DNA from: Pectobacterium cacticida
Lineage (GTDB): Bacteria; Pseudomonadota; Gammaproteobacteria; Enterobacterales; Enterobacteriaceae
Length of the DNA: 64,000 nucleotides
Direction: 5' to 3'
NCBI RefSeq assembly: GCF_036885195.1
Contig: NZ_CP133656.1
Location: 186,001-250,000, forward strand
A model generated the notes under the pieces. That model did no database searches, had not been told where the DNA came from, and worked only from the letters and a program-made list of their open reading frames with translations. Position numbers and translations under genes: made by a program. How positions within the stretch are numbered: position 1 is the stretch's first letter; the number at the start of each line of letters is the position of its first letter. Below are positions 8,030 through 17,083 of the stretch, piece after piece.

Positions 8030-10510
8030 ATGAATCAGAGCGCAACGATTTTAAGTCCGCAGGAATCACGCCTTAGACAGGATAATGCGATACCTACGGC
8101 CAAAAAGCGAAGCAGAACAGATAAGATTTTAGAAAACATCCAGCAGGGAAGGCCCAGCATTGATGTAGAGCGCGCCCGTTATTTCACGGAGTCTATGCGC
8201 GAAACTGAAGGGCAAATGTTGATTCTCCGCTGGGCTAAGGCGATGTATCACATTGCCGAAAACATTACGGTTTATATCGATGACCAGCAACTGATTGTTG
8301 GGCGGGCGGGAAAGCAAGGGCGTTACGGTATTCTGTATCCTGAGTTAGACGGCGATTTTCTGGATGCGGCCATTAGTCAGCTTCCTCTCCGGCAGGCGTC
8401 ACCCTTTACTATTGATGAAAAAGACTGTGCCGTCATTCATGAGGAAATTTCTCCCTATTGGCAGGGGAAAACGTACCATGAGCATTTATCGAATGCCTTG
8501 CCGGAAGAGACCTTACGCCTGACTTACGATCCAAAAGATCGCCAAACGTCACGATTTATCGTCAATGAAACCTCATCCTTCCGTTCATCTATCCAATGGG
8601 TGCATGATTATGAAAAGGTGTTACAGCGAGGCTTCAAAGGTATCCGGCAGGAAGCAGAGCAACGCCTGGCCGAACTCGATCCATTTAACCCCGTAGACAG
8701 CGTAGAAAAAGCGCCATTTTTGCAGGCCATCGTGATCGCTGCCGACGCCATTGTCCTGTGGGCTAAACGCCATGCCCAGCTTGCTAAAGCATTAGCGGAA
8801 AAAGAGCGTAATCCGCAGCGCCGGTTGGAATTATTAGACATTGCCGAGCGCTGCGAATGGGTACCGGAAAACCCCGCACGGGACTTTCGTGACGCACTGC
8901 AAGCGCAATGGTTTACACAACTCTTTTCTCGTTTAGAGCAAAAAACCGGTACGATTATTTCCAATGGTCGAATGGATCAATATCTCTTTCCTTACTATCA
9001 ACGAGATAAAGAGCGAGGCATATTAGACGATGAGCAGGTACTGGAATGGCTGTCTTGCATGTGGGTCGCGATGGCGCAATTTGTCGATTTGTATATATCT
9101 GCGACGGGCGGCGCGTTTAATGAAGGCTATGCACACTGGGAAGCTGTGACCATCGGAGGGCAAACGCCGGAAGGGATGGATGCCACCAATGCGTTATCTC
9201 ACCTGTTTTTACGCTCCAAGCGTGAGTTCCCGTTACATTACCCCGATCTTGCCGCGCGGATTCATAATCGGACTCCCGCACACTTTCTTCATGATATTGC
9301 GGAGACAATTAAAGAAGGCACCGGCTTCCCCAAGTTAATTAATGACGAAGAGGTTGTCCCCTTATTATTGTCCAAGGGCGCTGAATTTTCTCAGGCTTAT
9401 GATTATGCCGTTTCGGGTTGCGCAGAATGCCGAATGCCAAATCGTGATACGTATACCAGCCCCTGTGCATACATCAATTTCCCTGCAGCCTTAGAAATGA
9501 CGCTTTACAATGGTCGGATGCAGCGTCACGGTGCAGAGTTGCTCGGTTTGGAAACCGGCGATCCGCGTGATTTCGCTACCTGGGACGATTTCTGGCAGGC
9601 ATACCTTAAACAGCATAATAATTTTCTGCGCCATGCCTTTATCCAGCAAAAAGTTATTATAGATTTGCGTGCGCAACACTTTGCCTGGCCATTGGGTTCG
9701 GCACTGCACGACTTATCGATGGCAGCTTGCAAAGATATTCACCAGCCGACGATTGAAGGCGGAATAGATTTAGGTTATTTCGAATTTATGGGCTACGGGA
9801 CGGTGATTGATTCGCTGGCGGCCATAAAGAAATGGGTCTACGAAGAGCGACGTATCACCATGTCGCAGCTAATAGAGGCGCTGCAAGATAATTTTGAGCA
9901 CCATCCAGTGTTGCGTGCGCTACTGGCTAATGCGCCTAAATATGGTAATAACGATCCTTATGCCGATGCCATTGGTAAAACGTTAGATAAAGTCTGCCTG
10001 GATTTCACGCGCAAATATTCCAAAACGCTTGGCGTACACCTCGATCTCAGGCTGGTGCCTTTCACTTCCCATGTACCGTTTGGCAAAGTGGTTCACGCTA
10101 CGCCTAATGGTCGTAAAGCCTGGATGCCTCTATCAGATGGTTCCTCCGCTTCACAGGGATGCGATGCTAAAGGACCGACGGCGGTACTGCTGTCTAATTA
10201 TCAGACCAAAAATTACCAGTTTAGCGAACGAGCGGCGCGGTTGCTGAATATCAAGTTTACCCCGTCGATTGTCGCTGGGGAGGAGGGAACCCGTAAACTG
10301 TGCGATTTAATTCGCGCTTGGTGCGATCTGAAATTATGGCATGTCCAGTTCAACGTGATTAACCGAGAAACGCTGTTAGCCGCTAAAGCCGATCCGGAGC
10401 GTTATCGTGGATTAATTGTCCGTATCGCTGGTTATAGTGCCTATTTCACCGATCTGTCGCCGGATTTACAGGATGATTTGATCGCTCGAACCGGTCACGA
10501 CCTGTTTTAG
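8030..10510 (+). CDS. islA: glycyl radical enzyme, probable isethionate sulfite-lyase
   Basis: Glycyl radical enzyme that would split isethionate (2-hydroxyethanesulfonate) into acetaldehyde and sulfite without oxygen. Numbered from the upstream ATG at 8024: thiyl cysteine C466 and base E468 in SGCAEC, and radical Gly803 in RIAGYSAYF near the C-terminus. Bilophila IslA active-site residues as I recall them (R189, Q193, W374, C468, E470, R678, F682, G805) map to R187, Q191, W372, C466, E468, R676, F680 and G803, a constant offset of -2. Length (826-828) also fits. ATG 8030 is better than 8024 because ACGAGG lies right against 8024. The activase follows. Other lyases of the family (CutC, HpsG, glycerol dehydratase) share the Cys/Gly motifs but should not share the sulfonate pocket. 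Confidence 0.85.
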   Translation: MNQSATILSPQESRLRQDNAIPTAKKRSRTDKILENIQQGRPSIDVERARYFTESMRETEGQMLILRWAKAMYHIAENITVYIDDQQLIVGRAGKQGRYGILYPELDGDFLDAAISQLPLRQASPFTIDEKDCAVIHEEISPYWQGKTYHEHLSNALPEETLRLTYDPKDRQTSRFIVNETSSFRSSIQWVHDYEKVLQRGFKGIRQEAEQRLAELDPFNPVDSVEKAPFLQAIVIAADAIVLWAKRHAQLAKALAEKERNPQRRLELLDIAERCEWVPENPARDFRDALQAQWFTQLFSRLEQKTGTIISNGRMDQYLFPYYQRDKERGILDDEQVLEWLSCMWVAMAQFVDLYISATGGAFNEGYAHWEAVTIGGQTPEGMDATNALSHLFLRSKREFPLHYPDLAARIHNRTPAHFLHDIAETIKEGTGFPKLINDEEVVPLLLSKGAEFSQAYDYAVSGCAECRMPNRDTYTSPCAYINFPAALEMTLYNGRMQRHGAELLGLETGDPRDFATWDDFWQAYLKQHNNFLRHAFIQQKVIIDLRAQHFAWPLGSALHDLSMAACKDIHQPTIEGGIDLGYFEFMGYGTVIDSLAAIKKWVYEERRITMSQLIEALQDNFEHHPVLRALLANAPKYGNNDPYADAIGKTLDKVCLDFTRKYSKTLGVHLDLRLVPFTSHVPFGKVVHATPNGRKAWMPLSDGSSASQGCDAKGPTAVLLSNYQTKNYQFSERAARLLNIKFTPSIVAGEEGTRKLCDLIRAWCDLKLWHVQFNVINRETLLAAKADPERYRGLIVRIAGYSAYFTDLSPDLQDDLIARTGHDLF

Positions 10511-10571
10511 GCGGTGAAGGTTGAGGAATAATAACCGGCGCGTTTTCGCGTCAAGCGCAACGAATAACGCG

Positions 10572-11513
10572 ATGCCACATCATTCCGCAATGCTAACCGG
10601 CTGGGTATTCAATACCCAGCGCTACTCTCTGCACGACGGCATTGGAATACGTACGGTGGTGTTCCTGAAAGGCTGCCCGTTACGCTGCGAATGGTGTAGC
10701 AATCCCGAATCACAGAGTAGTAAACCTGAGATCGCTGTCGATGTGCGTAAATGTCTGGGAGGCACGGCCTGCGGGTTGTGCGAGTCTCAGTGTCAGGAAA
10801 TGGCATTGCGCTTTACCTCAACCGGAGAGATAGACGTAGATCGTCACCGCTGTTCCAACTGCCTCGCATGTGTGTCCCATTGTCCCACGCGGGCTTTACA
10901 TGGCATGGGTGAACGGATGACGGTACATCAGGTTTTAGATATCGTCGAGTCTGATAGTATTTTTTATCGGCGATCGGGAGGGGGGCTTACATTGAGCGGT
11001 GGCGAACCATTGATGCAGGGCGCGTTTGCGCTAGCTCTACTAAAGGAGGCGAAAAGGAGACAAGTTAATACGTTACTGGAGACTTGTGGTGACGGGCGCT
11101 GGTCTGATCTATGTGAAATCGCCAAATACACCGACGCGGTTTATTTTGATATTAAGAGCTTGGATGATGCGTTGCATCGGCGCTTTACCCGGCGCGGCAA
11201 TCAACGCATCCTGAACAATTTAGTACAGTTGCGGCAAACATACCCTCACTTGCCTATTCATGTGCGCACGCCGCTTATTCCCGTGTTTAATGCAAATTGG
11301 GGCGATATTAGCGCGATACTCGATTTTATTTTACCGTTGCCGCAGGTGAGTTATGAAATCCTGCCGTATCATCGTCTAGGCCGCGACAAATATCGTCTGC
11401 TGGGGCGAGACTATTTTCCTGCGGAACAACCGGGGTGTGCGGCGGTGAGCGCCGATATTGTTCAGCGTGCTCAAGCACGTTGTGGTGAGCGCTACGGCGC
11501 GCCGCTGGTTTAA
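10572..11513 (+). CDS. islB: glycyl radical enzyme activase (radical SAM), probable IslA partner
   Basis: Radical-SAM activating enzyme that would install the glycyl radical on the upstream enzyme. It has the N-terminal YSLHDGIGIRTVVFLKGC segment, the CPLRCEWC cluster motif (CX3CX2C), and an inserted ferredoxin-like domain with two cysteine clusters (CGLCESQC and CSNCLACVSHC), followed by the GGG-type SAM motif LSGGEPLMQ. A two-cluster insert is usual for activases of the dehydratase/sulfite-lyase group. The frame is open from a TTG at 10521; ATG 10572 or ATG 10590 (which gives the family-like start MLTGWVFNTQRYSLHDG) is more likely, and none has a clear ribosome site. It lies directly after islA on the same strand. 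Confidence 0.85.
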   Translation: MPHHSAMLTGWVFNTQRYSLHDGIGIRTVVFLKGCPLRCEWCSNPESQSSKPEIAVDVRKCLGGTACGLCESQCQEMALRFTSTGEIDVDRHRCSNCLACVSHCPTRALHGMGERMTVHQVLDIVESDSIFYRRSGGGLTLSGGEPLMQGAFALALLKEAKRRQVNTLLETCGDGRWSDLCEIAKYTDAVYFDIKSLDDALHRRFTRRGNQRILNNLVQLRQTYPHLPIHVRTPLIPVFNANWGDISAILDFILPLPQVSYEILPYHRLGRDKYRLLGRDYFPAEQPGCAAVSADIVQRAQARCGERYGAPLV

Positions 11514-11546
11514 TAGCGCTACGTGAACGGCGACGTTAGAAAATGC

Positions 11547-12314
11547 TCATAGCGTAAAGCGATCGGCATCGCGCCAGGCAGGGAAGGATTGCCGATAGCT
11601 TTGCAGCGCTTCCAGCGACAGCGTAGCATCCAGTTGCGCGGGTTGATTGGGAGGCGCAGAGGCCAGGATTTCTCCTTGCGGATTAATAAGTAGACTATCG
11701 CCGCGATAGCTGTGACCGTTGCCGTCGGTACCGACGCGGTTACACCCCGCAACGTAAGCCTGATTCTCAATGGCGCGTGCGGTCAGTAGCGTCTGCCAGT
11801 GATTGGCACGCGGCGCGGGCCAGTTGGCGACATAGATCGCCAGATCATAGTCCTGACGATTGCGCGACCAGACCGGAAAACGCAGGTCGTAGCAAATCAT
11901 GGGGCAAATGCGCCAGCCGCGCCATTCCAGGACAATCCGCTCGGTGCCAGCCTGATAGTGGTGATGCTCATCCGCCATACGGAACAAGTGGCGCTTATCG
12001 TAGTGATACACCTCACCGTGCGGATCGACTAATAGGAAGCGGTTGACTGCGCCTTTTGGCGAATTCACCGCGATGCTGCCACCGATCAGCGCATTGGTTT
12101 TCTGTGCCCATTGGTGCAGCCACGCCACGACGACCGCCTGCTCCAGGCTGCCTTTGGCGGCTTCCATCGCAAAGCCGGTGGTAAACATCTCCGGCAGTAT
12201 AATGACATCCCTGCCGCTAATTTCCGCCAATAGGGTATCGAAGTGACGCAGATTGGCTTCCCCATCGCGCCAGACTAAGGGCTGTTGCAATAATGAAATC
12301 GTTAAAGTCGACAT
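11547..12314 (-). CDS. yafV: omega-amidase (nitrilase superfamily) YafV
   Basis: C-N hydrolase of 255 residues. The catalytic triad is visible: Glu in LPEMFTTGF, Lys in YDKRHLFRM and Cys in RICPMICYDLRFPVWSRN. YafV-type omega-amidases hydrolyse alpha-ketoglutaramate and alpha-ketosuccinamate, the products of glutamine- or asparagine-dependent transaminases. It overlaps the end of the upstream ybdL gene by 13 bp, so the two are translationally coupled and likely work in sequence: the aminotransferase uses glutamine, then the amidase removes its keto product. Confidence 0.9.
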   Translation of the reverse strand: MSTLTISLLQQPLVWRDGEANLRHFDTLLAEISGRDVIILPEMFTTGFAMEAAKGSLEQAVVVAWLHQWAQKTNALIGGSIAVNSPKGAVNRFLLVDPHGEVYHYDKRHLFRMADEHHHYQAGTERIVLEWRGWRICPMICYDLRFPVWSRNRQDYDLAIYVANWPAPRANHWQTLLTARAIENQAYVAGCNRVGTDGNGHSYRGDSLLINPQGEILASAPPNQPAQLDATLSLEALQSYRQSFPAWRDADRFTL

Positions 12315-13486
12315 AAACGCTCCGCAGCGGCATCCAACGTGGCTTCTTGTTTAGCAAAGCATAGCCGAATCAGCGTATGAGGGAACGGATCGGCGCAAAA
12401 GACGGAGAGCGGAATCGCTGCGACGCCAACATGCTCGGTCAGCCAGCGACAAAAACTGACATCGTCCGCATCGGAAATCGCGCCGTAGTCGGCCAATAGA
12501 AAGTAGGTGCCTTCACAGGGCAGAATCTTGAAACGGCTCCCCGCTAACGCCGCAACGAAACGATCGCGCTTGGCGCGATAAAAAGCGGGCAGCTCGCGCC
12601 AGTGTTGCGGGTGTTCACGCAACATATCGGCAATGGCGAGCTGTGCGGGTGTGTTCACGGAAAACGTCAGATATTGGTGAACTTTACGCACTTCCGCGCT
12701 CAGTGCCGTTGGCGCAACGCAGTAGCCCACCTTCCAGCCCGTCATGTGGAATGTTTTCCCGAACGAGGAGACGGCGATCGCGCGTTGGCGCAGTGAGGGA
12801 TGCGCCAGCACGCTAGCGTGACCTTCGCTGGAGAAACAGATGTGCTCGTAGACTTCATCGCTCAATACGAAAATATTATGTGCGGCGATGGCTCGCCAGA
12901 GCTGCTCAACGTCCGCCGTCTGCCAGGCGGTGGCGGATGGATTATGCGGCGTGTTCAAAATCACCAGCCGCGTGCGATCGCTCAGCAGGCTGGCAAAATG
13001 AGACCAGTCCACGCGAAATGCGGGCGGCTGTAAGGCGATACGTTTGAGTATGCCGCCTGCCAGCGTGACGGCGGGTGCATAGCTGTCATAACTCGGGTCG
13101 AAACAAATCACCTCGTCGCCGGGGCGCACCAGCGCGGTAATCGCGGCAAACAACGCCTCGGTGGCTCCCGCCGTGACGGTAATCTCACTCTCGGCGTCCG
13201 GCCGCCAGCCGTACAGCGACTGCGTTTTTTCGGCAATGACCTCGCGTAGCGGCGCAACGCCGGTCATCGGCGCATATTGGTTGGCGCCTTGACTGACGTG
13301 ATACGCCAGCCGCTGTTGCAAATAAGCCGGGCCGTCAAAGTCGGGGAAGCCTTGCGATAGATTGATGGCTTGATGTTGCTGAGCCAGTGCACTCATTTGC
13401 GTGAAAATCGTGGTGCCCAGCGCGGGCAATTTACTGTCGGGCAGTAGTGTACCGTTGGGAAGAGTGGAAGGTCTTGTGGTGCTCAT
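12302..13486 (-). CDS. ybdL: methionine aminotransferase YbdL (class I PLP)
   Basis: Class I/II PLP aminotransferase, 394 residues, of the YbdL/kynurenine aminotransferase III group. Visible are NLSQGFPDFDGP, TVTAGATEAL, NTPHNPSATAW (Asn), DEVYEHI (Asp, Tyr) and SSFGKTFHMTGWKVGY (Schiff-base Lys). E. coli YbdL prefers methionine, and a role in closing methionine salvage fits pairing with omega-amidase. A candidate MetJ operator lies about 70 bp upstream. Its stop overlaps the yafV start. Confidence 0.9.
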   Translation of the reverse strand: MSTTRPSTLPNGTLLPDSKLPALGTTIFTQMSALAQQHQAINLSQGFPDFDGPAYLQQRLAYHVSQGANQYAPMTGVAPLREVIAEKTQSLYGWRPDAESEITVTAGATEALFAAITALVRPGDEVICFDPSYDSYAPAVTLAGGILKRIALQPPAFRVDWSHFASLLSDRTRLVILNTPHNPSATAWQTADVEQLWRAIAAHNIFVLSDEVYEHICFSSEGHASVLAHPSLRQRAIAVSSFGKTFHMTGWKVGYCVAPTALSAEVRKVHQYLTFSVNTPAQLAIADMLREHPQHWRELPAFYRAKRDRFVAALAGSRFKILPCEGTYFLLADYGAISDADDVSFCRWLTEHVGVAAIPLSVFCADPFPHTLIRLCFAKQEATLDAAAERLCRL

Positions 13487-13553
13487 AGTAGGTCATGGCC
13501 CTGGCAAATCAATATTACCTGACAATATATCAAGCTTAAGAATTTGGCAATCA

Positions 13554-13569
13554 AGACGTTTGGGTGTCT
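13554..13569. promoter_or_regulatory. candidate MetJ operator upstream of ybdL
   Basis: On the plus strand AGACGTTT is followed directly by GGGTGTCT, two 8-bp units matching the met-box AGACGTCT at 7/8 and 5/8. On the minus strand it overlaps TTGCCA, which with TATTGT 17 bases on could form the ybdL promoter. MetJ control of ybdL is plausible given the enzyme's methionine role. Two boxes are the minimum MetJ binds, and the second is weak. Confidence 0.5.
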
Positions 13570-13679
13570 AAATGGCTAAATTGCATTGATCACTAAGATA
13601 TAATCAGAAACGCTAAGCCGCGCTACGGATAACCCAGAGAGGAGACCACACCAGAGGCCCCGTGACGGAAAATGAACAA

Positions 13680-13702
13680 GTGACGGCGTGTAGCGCCGTC
13701 AC
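13680..13702 (-). terminator. terminator of the adhesin/type I secretion operon
   Basis: GTGACGGCG and CGCCGTCAC form a perfect 9-bp stem with a 5-nt loop just after the adaptor gene. On the minus strand it is followed by TTGTTCATTTT. Confidence 0.7.
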
Positions 13703-13713
13703 TCGGGCTTATT

Positions 13714-14910
13714 TTATCGTTCGCGTAACGCCTCTTTCGCGCGATTAAAGGGTTTGAGGATATAATCCATCACGGTCTTTTCACCCGTCTTAATATCTAC
13801 GGTAGCGATCATGCCAGGAACAATAGAAAAGCGTTGGCCAATATCGTTTTGCAAATAATCCTGAGTGGTCCGAATGAACACCCGATAATAGAAGAGTTCC
13901 GGTTTGACCTCGTCCTGGATCGTGTCGGGCGAAATAGTTTCCACCACGCCAGTCAGCCCCCCGTAAATGGCGTAATCATAAGCGGTAATCTTCACCAGCG
14001 CCTGTTGATCCGGGTGAATAAAAGCGATATCACGTGGTGACAGACGTGTTTCAATCAGTAGATGGTCGTCTACGGGCACAATCTCCATTAATACCCCATT
14101 TGGCGGGATCACGCCGCCGATAGTGGTGACCTGAATATTTTTTACAATGCCGCGTACCGGGGAGCGTATCGTTAGTTGTGCCACCGAATCAGCCCGCCCG
14201 CGGATCACTTCCGATAGCATATTGACCTCGGCATTGGCCTTCGCCAATTCTTCCCGTGCCTGTACATAGTATTGCGAACGCAGATCGGTCAGCTTGAGAT
14301 CGAGCTCCGCCTTCTGACGGCGCAGGCGTAGTACTTCAACGTGGCTTGCCGCCCCGCTTTTTACTAAACGTTCGGTGATGTTTAACTCGCTTTCCACTAA
14401 AGCTAGCGACTGCTTAAGCCGCGTTTCTGCGTCCTTAAGCTGAGCGCGACGGGTATTGTACAATTGCGTTTCCGCCGCGATCAGCTCCGGCCTGGTATCC
14501 AGTGATGGAGGAAAAGACAACGGCTTATCATTGACTTCGGCATTCAGACGGGCGCTGGCCGCCAGCGCTGCGCGATAACGAGCCTCACTTTCACCCACGT
14601 TGGATACCGAGCGCGTCGGATCGAGCTCGGCGACGACCTGTCCGGCCTCGACTAATGTCCCTTCGCGCACGTTCAGCGCGACCAGGATGCCACCGTCGAG
14701 CGACTGCAAAATTTGCTCACGCGAGCTGGGGATCACCTTGCCGCTCCCGGTGGATACTTCATCAAGCGTGCCGAACCACGCCCACAAACCTGCCGCTAGC
14801 AGCAGCAATGTGCTAATAACGGTGACGCGTCTAGCGCCAACGTAGCGGCTCTCATCGCCATACTCATTTTCCGTATCGTCAAGTGTGATATCAGGCTGAT
14901 TGATTTTCAT
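13714..14910 (-). CDS. lapC: type I secretion periplasmic adaptor (HlyD/LapC family)
   Basis: Membrane fusion protein, about 398 residues from ATG 14910, joining the inner-membrane ATPase to the outer-membrane channel. One membrane segment lies near residues 30-50 (TVISTLLLLAAGLWAW), then a lipoyl-like half with EQILQSLDGGILVALNVREG, a long coiled-coil region, the second lipoyl half (RSPVRGIVKNIQVTTIGGV) and the C-terminal HlyD beta domain. ATG 14910 has GGGGAGG at ideal spacing; an upstream in-frame ATG at 14958 lies far inside the ATPase gene and is unlikely. The gene overlaps the end of the ATPase gene by 20 bp. Last gene of the bapA-lapE-lapB-lapC order. Confidence 0.9.
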   Translation of the reverse strand: MKINQPDITLDDTENEYGDESRYVGARRVTVISTLLLLAAGLWAWFGTLDEVSTGSGKVIPSSREQILQSLDGGILVALNVREGTLVEAGQVVAELDPTRSVSNVGESEARYRAALAASARLNAEVNDKPLSFPPSLDTRPELIAAETQLYNTRRAQLKDAETRLKQSLALVESELNITERLVKSGAASHVEVLRLRRQKAELDLKLTDLRSQYYVQAREELAKANAEVNMLSEVIRGRADSVAQLTIRSPVRGIVKNIQVTTIGGVIPPNGVLMEIVPVDDHLLIETRLSPRDIAFIHPDQQALVKITAYDYAIYGGLTGVVETISPDTIQDEVKPELFYYRVFIRTTQDYLQNDIGQRFSIVPGMIATVDIKTGEKTVMDYILKPFNRAKEALRER

Positions 14911-17083
14911 GCTTTTCCTCCCCCTCCCCGCGTCCGGTATCGCGTTGGCGGCCGGCATTCAGTGCCTGCGCTTTCGGCGCGTCCATCACTAACTGCCCTT
15001 CTTTCAGCACCACCACGCGCTCAACCAATTCCAGCATGGCGGCACGGTGGGTTGCGACGATCAACGTGCGACCTGCCAGCCATTGAGCAAAACGCTGAAT
15101 AAACTCCCGCTCGGTGTGTTCGTCCAAAAAGGACGTTGGCTCATCCAACAACACAATATTCGGATCGCGCAGAAGCAGACGAGCTAGTAGAAGCGACTGG
15201 CGCTGCCCGCCGGATAGCCCTACGCCGCCCTCCATCACCGGGTGATCCAGGCCTAACGCCAGCCTTTTGACGAAGGTTTCGGCACCGCATACCGCCAGCG
15301 CGGCGAAGATTTCCGCATCGCTGGCTCGCGGCGCGCCCAGCGTTAGATTCTCGCGTAGCGTGCCGTAAAATAGACGGGCGTTCTGGGTGATCAGGGCAAC
15401 GTTACGCCGTATATCCGCCATATCGATATGGGCGATGCTGAGGTCATCGAGTCGTAACTCGCCTTCCGCCAGCGTTACACCGCCCGCCATCGCCTGTAGC
15501 AGAGTCGATTTTCCGGCGCCATTGCGACCGAGCACCGCCACACGTTCGCCGGGACGAATTTCCAGCTTCGCCACTCTCAGGGCGATAGCGCCATCCTCAC
15601 TGTGATGGCGGAACGCGGCATTCTGAAATCGGTAGTGACCATATAGCACATCGCAATGGACTTTATTTTCATCCTGACCATTTTCCACTGGCAGTTGCAT
15701 GATGCTATCAAGCCCTTCTTTTGCCGCTTTTACCTGCTGCCAGCGCGCCAGTACGCCGCAGAGCGCGGCCATTGGCGCAATCATGCGTGAGGACAGCAGT
15801 GAGGCCGCGACGATGGCCCCTGTCGTCATCTCGCCGTCGATTGCCAGTGGCGCGCCGACCATGACGACAAGAGCGTACACCATGCTTTGCACGCTCACGC
15901 CCCAACTGATTAGCCACTGGGTGAGCTTGCGTGTACGCACGCCAGATTCGGCGCTAATATTGATGTAGTGATTCCACTGCTGTAAAAAACGGTTTTCCGC
16001 CTGCATCAGCTTGATGTCTTCTAATCCCTGTACGCTTTCCACCAGCACCGCGTTGCGCAGCGTATTTTCCTGCGTCGCTTGGCGTGCCAGTCGTGCCAGC
16101 TTTTTCTGCATTAGCAGGCCGGGCAGGATCATTAGCACCGCGGCTACGGGCGCGATCCACGCCAGCGCTGGCGCGATGATGGCGAGAACGAATAAAAAAA
16201 GCAGGAAGAAGGGCATATCGACGACCGCCGACACCGTCGTGGACGTCACCATCTCTCGAATCTGCTCCAGCTCACGCAGTTGGGAAATGAAACTCCCCGT
16301 GGAGCGAGGAATCGCGCTGTTGCGCAAGCGTAGCGCATGGTTGAATACCCGGTCGGAGACTCGGATATCTGCCCGTTTACCGAGGATATCCGTGATGTAC
16401 GCGCGAGCCAGACGTAGCAGGAAAGCGAATATCACTGCGATTAGTACGCCTATCGATAAAACATATAGCGTGGGATAAGACTGCGCGGGGATTACGCGGT
16501 CATATACCTGCATAGAAAATAGGATCCCAGCCAAGGAGAGGACATTGACGAGCAGCGAGGCCAGCATGACATAGCCGTAAGGCTTGATATCGCACAGTAC
16601 CAGTCGCCATAACCAATCCGGGCGATAGGCGCTGACATAGCGATCGGCGCGGCTGTCTTTTACTTCCGAAGCTGGTCGTAGCGCGACCACATGACGGATT
16701 TCCGGCAGAAGTTTGCTCAATGCATGTTGACTGAGTTGCTGACCGTCTGCCATAAAACACAGGCTTACGCTGTCTTTGCCATCAAAGCTTTCGATCACGC
16801 CGATCTGACCATCCATCAGTTGGATAGCCAACGGCAGATGCCATACCGACATGTCGCGATCGTTGCATATCCGCGCCGTCAACCCGGCTTGACGCGCCAG
16901 ATGACGTAACGCCTGAGGGAGGGGGCTCTGCTCCAGCCACCGGGCACTGGCCTGCAATGCGCCCGGTGAAAAGGACAGGCGATAATGATTGGCGACATAG
17001 GCAACGGCGGATGCCCAGTGCGTCAGCATCGTTGTATCATCGCCACGCTCTGTGGATTTATCTTGTTCTATCGTTAGACTCAT
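14891..17083 (-). CDS. lapB: type I secretion ATPase/permease (LapB type, degenerate C39 domain)
   Basis: ABC exporter of 730 residues: an N-terminal peptidase-C39-like domain (~1-150), six membrane segments (~165-450) and an ATPase domain. Walker A GRNGAGKSTLL lies near residue 517, then LSGGQRQSLLLAR and IVLLDEPTS. The C39-like domain has SAVAYVANHY where active peptidases carry the catalytic cysteine, so it should bind but not cut the substrate, as in RTX exporters. It overlaps lapE by 4 bp (ATGA) and lapC by 20 bp. Function: energises export of the giant adhesin encoded upstream. Confidence 0.92.
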   Translation of the reverse strand: MSLTIEQDKSTERGDDTTMLTHWASAVAYVANHYRLSFSPGALQASARWLEQSPLPQALRHLARQAGLTARICNDRDMSVWHLPLAIQLMDGQIGVIESFDGKDSVSLCFMADGQQLSQHALSKLLPEIRHVVALRPASEVKDSRADRYVSAYRPDWLWRLVLCDIKPYGYVMLASLLVNVLSLAGILFSMQVYDRVIPAQSYPTLYVLSIGVLIAVIFAFLLRLARAYITDILGKRADIRVSDRVFNHALRLRNSAIPRSTGSFISQLRELEQIREMVTSTTVSAVVDMPFFLLFLFVLAIIAPALAWIAPVAAVLMILPGLLMQKKLARLARQATQENTLRNAVLVESVQGLEDIKLMQAENRFLQQWNHYINISAESGVRTRKLTQWLISWGVSVQSMVYALVVMVGAPLAIDGEMTTGAIVAASLLSSRMIAPMAALCGVLARWQQVKAAKEGLDSIMQLPVENGQDENKVHCDVLYGHYRFQNAAFRHHSEDGAIALRVAKLEIRPGERVAVLGRNGAGKSTLLQAMAGGVTLAEGELRLDDLSIAHIDMADIRRNVALITQNARLFYGTLRENLTLGAPRASDAEIFAALAVCGAETFVKRLALGLDHPVMEGGVGLSGGQRQSLLLARLLLRDPNIVLLDEPTSFLDEHTEREFIQRFAQWLAGRTLIVATHRAAMLELVERVVVLKEGQLVMDAPKAQALNAGRQRDTGRGEGEEKHENQSA

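Noticed and set aside
8030..10510. Choline TMA-lyase, diol dehydratase or pyruvate formate-lyase as identity of the glycyl radical enzyme
   Set aside because: These share only the Cys-x-Glu and RIAGYS-type glycyl motifs. The sulfonate-pocket residues and the taurine gene context favour IslA, and pyruvate formate-lyase has a Cys-Cys pair not seen here.
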